Shown here: positions 1 through 6,341 of the stretch, piece after piece | Numbering within the stretch: the first letter of the stretch is position 1 | How the letters are laid out: every line of letters begins with the position of its first letter | Source of the DNA: Chromatiaceae bacterium | GTDB lineage: Bacteria > Pseudomonadota > Gammaproteobacteria > Chromatiales > Chromatiaceae | Assembly (NCBI GenBank): GCA_016938795.1 | Contig: JAFGTZ010000440.1 | Coordinates: 1-6,341 of the forward strand | Length of the DNA: 6,341 nt | Direction of reading: 5' to 3' | Position numbers and translations under genes: made by a program | Notes under the pieces: generated by a model | What the model was told of the DNA's origin: nothing | The model's input: the letters and a program-made list of their open reading frames with translations, nothing else | Database searches by the model: none

Positions 1-39
1 GCCGCCGGCACCCCGGAGAGGCTCGTCACGCATCCCGAG

Positions 40-2265
<2,226 letters not shown>

Positions 2266-2381
2266 GGTGTTCAGCCTGCGGGCGCGATCATCCTCGCGCG
2301 GCCCCGCGCTGGATCAGCTAGTCCAGAGCGTTGCGAACGCGACAGAGGAGGTCGCCTTGTTGCGGGACAGGATCGCGCGGA

Positions 2382-2409
2382 ACCGGGGCGCGCGGGACCG
2401 GGGCGCGCG
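2382..2409. repeat. short GC-rich tandem repeat in the recQ-brnA gap
   Basis: The 13-base unit ACCGGGGCGCGCG occurs twice without mismatch (2382-2394 and 2397-2409), at a period of 15 bases, immediately downstream of the brnA stop codon. The rest of the gap (2266-2410) holds a small hairpin GCGTT-CGC-AACGC (written for the minus strand; 2328-2340) without a U-tract and must contain the recQ promoter, but I see no clear -35/-10 pair. Function unknown; it may simply be low-complexity GC-rich sequence or a scar at the edge of the brnTA insertion. Confidence 0.5.
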
Positions 2410-2410
2410 C

Positions 2411-2716
2411 TCAGTGTGACGCCACATAATCGCGCAGCACCGCATCAATGCGCCTTTGCCAGCCGGGGCCGCCCGCCTTGAAATACGCCAGGACTTCGGG
2501 CGAGAGCCGAATCGAGATGGCCTGCTCGGATGCATCAGCCTTGGGGCGTCTGGTCAGCTGCTTGAGCGGGCGCATCTGCGCGATTTCCTCATCGGTCAAT
2601 TCGCGGGTGTCTGGGTCAGACGCGATGCCTTCGCGGATGCGCGCCTCTTCTTCGGGCGTGTTGAGAAGAAATGTGCGCCCGGACTTAGAGGTGATCACTG
2701 TAGGTTCGTTTTTCAC
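2411..2716 (-). CDS. brnA: BrnA family antitoxin (ribbon-helix-helix)
   Basis: Predicted antitoxin that binds and neutralises the BrnT ribonuclease encoded just upstream and, as in characterised BrnTA systems, represses its own operon. The 101-residue protein has an acidic middle part (PEEEARIREGIASDPDTRELTDEEIAQM, in 21-48) and a C-terminal DNA-binding region typical of BrnA: a beta strand AISIRLS (66-72), helix PEVLAYFKAGG (73-83) and helix GWQRRIDAVLRDYVASH (85-101). The start is GTG at 2714-2716, supported by a GAGG Shine-Dalgarno sequence 9 bases upstream. It overlaps the end of brnT by 32 bases in a different frame, which suggests translational coupling. The toxin-first order is the usual BrnT-BrnA arrangement. 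The local DNA is less GC-rich than recQ or rluE, a sign of acquisition. A GTG at codon 7 is a less likely alternative start. Confidence 0.88.
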   Translation of the reverse strand: MKNEPTVITSKSGRTFLLNTPEEEARIREGIASDPDTRELTDEEIAQMRPLKQLTRRPKADASEQAISIRLSPEVLAYFKAGGPGWQRRIDAVLRDYVASH

Positions 2717-2954
2717 GGTTGGTTGCCTCGCGTAAGCTAATGATTCTGTAGCAATCTTCCTCTTCGATACAGATCACGCAATAGATCTTTCGGCCAATCG
2801 GCGCAAAACATTGCAAGCGCAGTTCGCCATAGGCGGCCCGGTCATCCTCACGGCAGACCAGCAGATCCCATTCAAGTTCTGCGGCCAGCGCGAGCGACAC
2901 GCCCTGCTTGGCGATATTGATGCGGTCTTTATTGGAATCGAAGCGGATATCCAT
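2685..2954 (-). CDS. brnT: BrnT family toxin (type II toxin-antitoxin ribonuclease)
   Basis: Small toxin of the RelE-like fold; BrnT proteins cleave RNA and stop translation when not held by BrnA. The 89-residue sequence carries the family signature from end to end: an N-terminal F-D-x-x-K-D-x-x-N-x-x-K-x-G-V-S block (5-20), the central DDRAAYGELR segment (37-46), the hydrophobic strand GRKIYCVICIEE (54-65) and the C-terminal RIISLREATNREKRTY (70-85), equivalent to the R-I-I-S-A-R-x-A-x-x-x-E-x-x-x-Y block of the family. The length is typical and there is no frameshift, so the toxin is probably intact. The usual KHGV is KQGV here. The ATG at 2952-2954 has only a poor ribosome binding site. 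The gene is divergent from rluE; the 123-base gap should hold both promoters, but no strong consensus promoter is obvious there. Confidence 0.9.
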   Translation of the reverse strand: MDIRFDSNKDRINIAKQGVSLALAAELEWDLLVCREDDRAAYGELRLQCFAPIGRKIYCVICIEEEDCYRIISLREATNREKRTYSDHL

Positions 2955-3077
2955 GTCAATTTGTGTATCTTTCCATTGAACATCAGTTTTTGGTTTTCCT
3001 CATGCGCTCCGGGGTCACCGAAAAATCCATCTGTAATTGGTAGTATGCTCGATTCGATCGCCGCTGCGTCCAGCCTA

Positions 3078-3704
3078 ATGTCCCGCCTCGTCCTCTTCAA
3101 CAAACCCTATGGCGTGCTCAGCCAGTTCTCGGGCGCCGAGCTGCGCGAGACGCTCGCCCACTTCATCCCGCTGCCGGGCGTCTACCCGGCGGGGCGGCTC
3201 GACAAGGACAGCGAGGGGCTCTTGCTGCTCACCGACGACGGGCGCTTGCAGCATCGCCTCAGCCACCCGCGTCACAAGGCCTGGAAGACCTACTGGATTC
3301 AGGTCGAGGGCGAGCCCAGCCCGGAGCAGATCGAGCGCTTGAGCGCCGGGGTCAGCCTCAAGGATGGCCCGACCCGCCCGGCGCGTGTGCGCGCCATCCC
3401 CGAGCCGGCGCTGTGGCCGCGCGATCCGCCCGTGCGCTTTCGCCGCGCCATTCCCACCGCCTGGATCGAGATCGCCATTCACGAGGGGCGCAACCGTCAG
3501 GTGCGGCGCATGAGCGCGGCAGTGGGCCTGCCCACCCTGCGGCTGGTGCGGGTGGCCGTGGGCGAGTGGCGGCTCGATGGTCTGGCGCCGGGCGAGTATC
3601 GGGTGATCGAGGTCGAGTCACCCGCCGCCGCCCATGCCCCAGTCAAGCCAAAGCGCCGCCCCTCGCCCCCCAGAGGCCGCGCTCAGCGTGGCTCGACCCC
3701 GTAG
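3078..3704 (+). CDS. rluE: 23S rRNA pseudouridine synthase RluE
   Basis: Predicted to convert U2457 of 23S rRNA (E. coli numbering) to pseudouridine, as RluE does. The 208 residues contain the RsuA/RluB/E/F signature: VLFNKPYGVLSQF at the N-terminus (5-17), the catalytic motif GRLDKDSEGLLLLT (39-52) with catalytic Asp42, VEGEPSPEQIERL (76-88), GVSLKDGPTRPA (91-102), the RluE-like WPRDPPVRFRRAIPTAWI (113-130), and EGRNRQVRRMSAAVGLPTLRL (135-155). The separate N-terminal S4 domain of RsuA/RluB is absent, as in RluE. A short basic, proline-rich tail (about 186-208) extends past the usual end. The start at 3078 is chosen because homology begins right there, but no clear ribosome binding site precedes it. 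An in-frame ATG at 3045 would add 11 residues and is possible. The frame is open upstream to 2811, but that part is antisense to brnT and not family-like. The 3' end overlaps the convergent regulator gene by 22 bases. Confidence 0.93.
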   Translation: MSRLVLFNKPYGVLSQFSGAELRETLAHFIPLPGVYPAGRLDKDSEGLLLLTDDGRLQHRLSHPRHKAWKTYWIQVEGEPSPEQIERLSAGVSLKDGPTRPARVRAIPEPALWPRDPPVRFRRAIPTAWIEIAIHEGRNRQVRRMSAAVGLPTLRLVRVAVGEWRLDGLAPGEYRVIEVESPAAAHAPVKPKRRPSPPRGRAQRGSTP

Positions 3705-5224
3705 CGCTCCAGCCAGTTGCCGAGTGTCTGATAGCTCGGCAGGCCGAGCAGCCGGGCCGCGCGGCTCTTGTTGCCGCCGCACTGCTCCAGGGCGCGACCG
3801 AGATAGTGCGCGGCCAGCTCGCGCATCAGCGCCGGCAGATCCACGCCCCGATCGAGCGAGCGTCCGAGCAAGTCCGCGCTGCCCGCAGCCTCGGGCGCGG
3901 GCAGCTCCAGCAGCGCCTCGACCACCTCGGCCTCGCCAATCACTGGTCCGTGCGACCAGAGCGCCGCGCGCGTGAGCGTATTGGCCAGCTCGCGCACATT
4001 GCCCGGCCAGGCGTGGCGCGCCAGCCGATTGAGCGCGGCGGGCGCGAGCCGCTTGGGCTCCCAGCCCGGATCCTCGGCGCTGTCGCGATTGAGCCGGTCG
4101 AGCAGATACTCGGCGAGCGCCCGGAAATCGCCCTGACGCTCGCGCAGCGGCGGCACCCGAATGAGCGCCACCGCGATCCGGAAGAAGAGATCGGGGCGAA
4201 AGCGCCCGGCGGCCACCTCGGCGGCCAGGGTGCGATTGGTCGCGGCGATGAGCCGCACATCAATGGGGCGCGCGCTCGTCGTGCCCAACCGCACCACCTC
4301 GCCCTCCTGCAACACGCGCAACAGCTTCACCTGCAAATCTGGCTCCAGCTCGCCGATTTCGTCGAGAAAAAGGGTGCCGCCCGAGGCCGCCTCGAAATAA
4401 CCCGCGTGATTCTGGGTGGCCCCGGTAAAGGCGCCGCGTTGATGGCCGAAGAGTTCGGAGGCGGCCAGCTCGCGCGCGAGCGCACCGCAGTTGACCGCGA
4501 TGAAGGGCTGCTCGCGCCGGGGGCTGGCGCGATGAATGGCGCGCGCGAGCATCTCCTTGCCGGTGCCGCTCTCGCCCTCGATGAGCACCGGCACCGAGCG
4601 CGCCGCCACGCGACGGGCGCGCGCGATGACCTCGCGCATTGCCGGACCACGACAGATGATGTCGGAGAACGCGGGCGCGGTGTCGGCCAGGCCCGCGCCA
4701 AAACGCATCAGCTCGCGGTCGGCCTGACGATAGACGGCGGGTATGAACTCGGCCGAGAGATCAAAGGGAATCACCGCCGTCTTGACCCCCGCCTCGCGCG
4801 AGGACTCGATCAGCTCGGCGCCATAGCGGGTCTTGGCCAGGATGATCCAGACCGCCGCCATAGCCGAGGTGCCCGGACTGAGATGGAAGGTGAGGCGTGT
4901 CTCCGGCCCCAGACGCTCGCTGAGACGCGCAATGGCCCCGGTCACTGCCTCATGAATCTCGCCAAAGTGCATGGGGCTGGAAAGTTCCACCGGCTCCAGC
5001 TCGATGGCTGTCTGGACGTGCCGCGCGGCCCAGAGCCGATAGGACTCGCACTCCTCGGGCGGGTAGTTGCACAGCAGAAGCACCCGATCAAAGGCGCGCA
5101 CCTTCAGGGCCTGGGCGATCGGGCCAAGCCCCACCTCCGCCTTGCCGCTTGCGGCGTTCAGATCGGTGCGCCCGATCCAGCTCACCAGAACCCGGGGACG
5201 CTGTTCAGACGGATGCGGGCGCAT
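3683..5224 (-). CDS. sigma-54 dependent activator with CARF-like sensor domain (RtcR-type architecture)
   Basis: Predicted bacterial enhancer-binding protein: it remodels sigma-54 RNA polymerase by ATP hydrolysis to open a promoter, probably the one at 5385-5400. Residues 1 to about 175 form a Rossmann-like domain with the start VLVSWIGRTDL (12-22), strand FDRVLLLCNYP (45-55) and the loop FHLSPGTSAMAAVWIILAKTRY (113-134), which corresponds to the HITTGTHVAQ...LLAEARY segment of E. coli RtcR and to the TGGTK-type loop of CARF proteins. The AAA+ domain has Walker A GESGTGKE (217-224), the sigma-54 contact loop GAFTGA (264-269), Walker B LFLDEIGEL (285-293), AATNR (327-331), FRPDLFFRI (342-350) and WPGNVREL (406-413). 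The Fis-type helix-turn-helix is at about 483-509 (GGNKSRAARLLGLPSYQTLGNWL). The ATG at 5222-5224 is preferred because GGAGA lies 9 bases upstream; a TTG two codons earlier (5230) sits too close to it. It differs from RtcR in its N-terminal sequence and in Walker A (GPTGAGKS in RtcR), so I do not name it rtcR. Confidence 0.9.
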   Translation of the reverse strand: MRPHPSEQRPRVLVSWIGRTDLNAASGKAEVGLGPIAQALKVRAFDRVLLLCNYPPEECESYRLWAARHVQTAIELEPVELSSPMHFGEIHEAVTGAIARLSERLGPETRLTFHLSPGTSAMAAVWIILAKTRYGAELIESSREAGVKTAVIPFDLSAEFIPAVYRQADRELMRFGAGLADTAPAFSDIICRGPAMREVIARARRVAARSVPVLIEGESGTGKEMLARAIHRASPRREQPFIAVNCGALARELAASELFGHQRGAFTGATQNHAGYFEAASGGTLFLDEIGELEPDLQVKLLRVLQEGEVVRLGTTSARPIDVRLIAATNRTLAAEVAAGRFRPDLFFRIAVALIRVPPLRERQGDFRALAEYLLDRLNRDSAEDPGWEPKRLAPAALNRLARHAWPGNVRELANTLTRAALWSHGPVIGEAEVVEALLELPAPEAAGSADLLGRSLDRGVDLPALMRELAAHYLGRALEQCGGNKSRAARLLGLPSYQTLGNWLERYGVEPR

Positions 5225-5245
5225 GCTCAAGAATCTCCAGCACCA

Positions 5246-5289
5246 AAAACAGAAGAATTTTCACAGTATAAATAAAAATTTTCTGTTTT
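5246..5289. repeat. AT-rich inverted repeat upstream of the regulator gene
   Basis: The left arm AAAACAGAAGAATTTT (5246-5261) pairs with the right arm AAAATTTTCTGTTTT (5275-5289), the only fault being one extra base in the left arm. The 13-base loop contains the proposed -10 box of the regulator promoter. Such a dyad covering a promoter would suit binding of a dimeric regulator and autoregulation. AT-rich dyads can arise by chance in AT-rich spacers, so this is tentative. Confidence 0.5.
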
Positions 5290-5292
5290 CAG
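5265..5292 (-). promoter_or_regulatory. probable sigma-70 promoter of the sigma-54 activator gene
   Basis: Read on the minus strand: -35 CTGAAA (5287-5292, 4 of 6 to TTGACA), a 16-base spacer, and -10 TATACT (5265-5270, 5 of 6 to TATAAT). Transcription would start near 5258 and give a leader of about 34 bases containing GGAGA before the ATG at 5224. The promoter overlaps both the inverted repeat at 5246-5289 and the first of the CTG...CAG dyads, so the activator may control its own synthesis. Confidence 0.5.
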
Positions 5293-5315
5293 GACTGAAG
5301 TTCAGGCTGTTTCAG
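5283..5315. promoter_or_regulatory. three CTG...CAG dyads at 12-base steps: candidate upstream activator sites
   Basis: Three small dyads start exactly 12 bases apart: CTGTTTTCAG (5283-5292), CTGAAGTTCAG (5295-5305) and CTGTTTCAG (5307-5315). The middle one is a perfect 5-base dyad around one base. The third sits inside a GGCTG-TTT-CAGCC stem (5305-5317). Relative to the expected sigma-54 start near 5411 they cover about -128 to -96, the normal position for enhancer sites of sigma-54 activators. Binding by the divergently encoded activator is an inference from position and symmetry. Confidence 0.5.
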
Positions 5316-5340
5316 CCATAAAAAACCGGCACAAAACAAA

Positions 5341-5353
5341 CAACCTAATGATT
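5341..5353 (-). promoter_or_regulatory. candidate IHF binding site
   Basis: CAACCTAATGATT matches the reverse form of the IHF consensus (YAANNNNTTGATW) at all but one fixed position (A for the first T). The flanks are AT-rich. Its centre is near -64 relative to the sigma-54 start, between the proposed enhancer sites and the promoter, where IHF commonly bends the DNA to bring a sigma-54 activator to the polymerase. Confidence 0.4.
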
Positions 5354-5384
5354 CATAAGGATAAAGAAGGAATAACAAAAAAGC

Positions 5385-5400
5385 TGGCATGAGTCTCGCA
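5385..5400 (+). promoter_or_regulatory. sigma-54 (-24/-12) promoter for the ARPP-1-like gene
   Basis: TGGCATGAGTCTCGCA contains the invariant GG (5386-5387), exactly ten bases, then the invariant GC (5398-5399), and matches the consensus TGGCAC-N5-TTGCA except for two positions. Transcription should start near 5411, giving a leader of about 29 bases with AGGAGA before the ATG at 5440. A dedicated sigma-54 activator is encoded divergently next door, which strongly supports the call. Confidence 0.8.
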
Positions 5401-5427
5401 ATTATGGCGATGACAGACACCTTCACC

Positions 5428-5433
5428 AGGAGA
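5428..5433 (+). promoter_or_regulatory. ribosome binding site of the ARPP-1-like gene
   Basis: AGGAGA lies 6 bases before the ATG at 5440, a near-ideal Shine-Dalgarno sequence. It fixes the start of the gene and is stronger than any other ribosome binding site in the window, consistent with a strongly induced product. Confidence 0.8.
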
Positions 5434-5439
5434 TCGCTC

Positions 5440-6341
5440 ATGCAAGCCCTGCTCGACGTTTTCAACAGCCTGCGTCTCGCCGAGCCTCTGCGCCACAACA
5501 ACCTCAGCATGATTCCGCTCCTGAGCACGCAGCCCCTTGAGACCGATCCGCTGCTCAGTCGTCGCGAGGCCGTGGCGCGCGGCTGGCTGGAGCTGACCGA
5601 GACCCGGCTGCCCGGGCTTACCCCGCATCTCAATCTGCGCAATGGCGCCAGGCGCCCCCTGCTGTTGCGCGCGGGCGAAACCCTGCCCGGCGCGGATGTC
5701 CTGCACATCGTCACCGAGAGCCTGCTGCTCGCGCCCGGCGCGCGTTACGTTCTGAGCGGATGCGCGCTGTCGCTGCCGCAGCAGGAGTCACAGCCGCCGC
5801 TGCATGGGCGCGCCCGTGCGCGCTTGACCGAGGAGGTCAATCGCCAGGCTGGCGAAGGCACTGAGCTGGCGCTGGCCGCCTCGCTGCGCCAGGAACTCCA
5901 ACTCAAGGCCGAGGCGCTCGATCTGGGCGAGGCCCCGCCGACTCCGGCCCACTTTCAGTCCGAATACGCCGAGCTGATCACCCAATGGAGCGCAGCGCTA
6001 CCCGCGCAACCCGGACAAGTCGGCGCCATCTTTGCCATCAATGGCAAGGCGTGCGCCCTGGAACTCTTCGCGCACCCCGTCAACCTTGCCGAGGCGCTGC
6101 CCACGCTGGTGGGCAGCCTGGTGGTTGATGCCATCGAGGAGTGGGATTTCAGGCCCGCTTGCGGGCGTATCGACAGCACGCCGTTGCTCGGCTCACTGGT
6201 CGGCGCGCGCCTGAGCGAGCGCCCCTTTTCGTCGCCTTGCCGCTCAGTGCATATCGACGCCGCCGAGACCTGCGGCATCGCCCTGCTCGACGGCGAGCAA
6301 CTGCTGCATCTCGCGCTCCACAGCCGCCCCGAGCCGCTGCC
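5440..6341 (+). CDS. ARPP-1/DUF6569-like protein, 3' end beyond the window
   Basis: The frame starts at the ATG at 5440 and stays open to the last base, giving 300 codons and part of a proline codon. The sequence follows the layout I remember for the ARPP-1 (DUF6569) family: H-x-NLSMIPLL (19-28), EAVARGWLELTE (43-54), PGLTPHLNLRNG (58-69), RRPLLLRAGETLPGA (71-85), SLLLAPGARYVLSG (94-107), a charged helical middle (about 124-162), GQVGAIFAINGKACALELFAHP (192-213), and a closing GIALLDGEQLLHLAL (279-293). The last block normally lies near the C-terminus, so little of the gene should be missing. The G-A-x-Q-N-R and V-S-C-V-E-x-G-R-W segments I recall as common in the family read GADVLH (84-89) and SGCALSLPQ (106-114) here, so this would be a divergent member. 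No signal peptide or membrane segment is seen, so it is probably cytoplasmic. The biochemical role of the family is not known to me; the name refers to association with ADP-ribosylglycohydrolase and rhodanese-phosphatase domains. Expression is predicted to depend on the divergent sigma-54 activator. Confidence 0.72.
   Translation, partial: MQALLDVFNSLRLAEPLRHNNLSMIPLLSTQPLETDPLLSRREAVARGWLELTETRLPGLTPHLNLRNGARRPLLLRAGETLPGADVLHIVTESLLLAPGARYVLSGCALSLPQQESQPPLHGRARARLTEEVNRQAGEGTELALAASLRQELQLKAEALDLGEAPPTPAHFQSEYAELITQWSAALPAQPGQVGAIFAINGKACALELFAHPVNLAEALPTLVGSLVVDAIEEWDFRPACGRIDSTPLLGSLVGARLSERPFSSPCRSVHIDAAETCGIALLDGEQLLHLALHSRPEPL

Noticed and set aside
2328..2340. Hairpin GCGTT-GCG-AACGC as a terminator for brnTA
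   Set aside because: The stem is only 5 bases and has no U-tract on either side; too weak to call.
2956..2979. TCAAT...ATTGA inverted repeat upstream of brnT as a BrnA operator
   Set aside because: Five-base arms with 14 bases between them in AT-rich DNA are expected by chance; there is no supporting consensus.
2811..3077. N-terminal extension of rluE by up to 89 codons
   Set aside because: This stretch is antisense to brnT and has no resemblance to RluE; homology starts at the ATG at 3078. Only the 11-residue extension from 3045 remains possible.
3413..5275. A 620-codon open frame on the plus strand, antisense to the sigma-54 activator
   Set aside because: Composition is typical of antisense GC-rich DNA, it overlaps rluE in another frame, and the activator on the minus strand has complete AAA+ motifs.
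5353..5714. Minus-strand open frames facing the ARPP-1-like gene
   Set aside because: They lack recognisable motifs and a convincing ribosome binding site, and cross the sigma-54 promoter and leader of a gene with strong start signals.

Overview
The window looks like a chromosomal segment of a GC-rich Gammaproteobacterium. The coding regions are strongly GC-biased, the RluE protein closely follows the gammaproteobacterial RluE pattern, and RecQ has the full helicase/RQC/HRDC layout. A purple sulfur bacterium (Chromatiales) would fit, but that is a guess from codon style and gene content. There is no rRNA or tRNA gene, CRISPR array, insertion sequence or phage gene.

Layout. Positions 40-2265 (minus) hold a complete recQ with an extra C-terminal helix-turn-helix extension. 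A short gap with a GC-rich tandem repeat follows. Positions 2411-2954 (minus) hold a type II toxin-antitoxin pair of the BrnT/BrnA type, toxin first, with overlapping reading frames and clearly lower GC than the neighbours. Divergent from it, 3078-3704 (plus) encodes the 23S rRNA pseudouridine synthase RluE. Its 3' end overlaps the 3' end of the next, convergent gene by 22 bases.

The most interesting part is 3683-6341. The minus-strand gene (3683-5224) encodes a sigma-54 activator with a CARF-like N-terminal sensor domain, a complete AAA+ domain (with GAFTGA) and a Fis-type C-terminal helix-turn-helix. This is the architecture of RtcR, but the protein is clearly not classical RtcR. A 215-base AT-rich spacer separates it from a divergent gene (5440 to the window end) whose product resembles the ARPP-1/DUF6569 family.

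The spacer contains a full set of sigma-54 control elements in the expected order. These are a probable sigma-70 promoter for the regulator, three short CTG...CAG dyads at exact 12-base steps (about -128 to -96), a 12-of-13 match to the IHF consensus (about -64), and a GG-N10-GC sigma-54 promoter just before a well-placed ribosome binding site. I infer a stress- or defence-type switch: an RNA-end or oligonucleotide ligand bound by the CARF domain releases the activator, which turns on the ARPP-1-like gene and whatever follows it beyond the window. rtcB and rtcA are not seen here, so the output appears to differ from the known RtcR RNA-repair operon.
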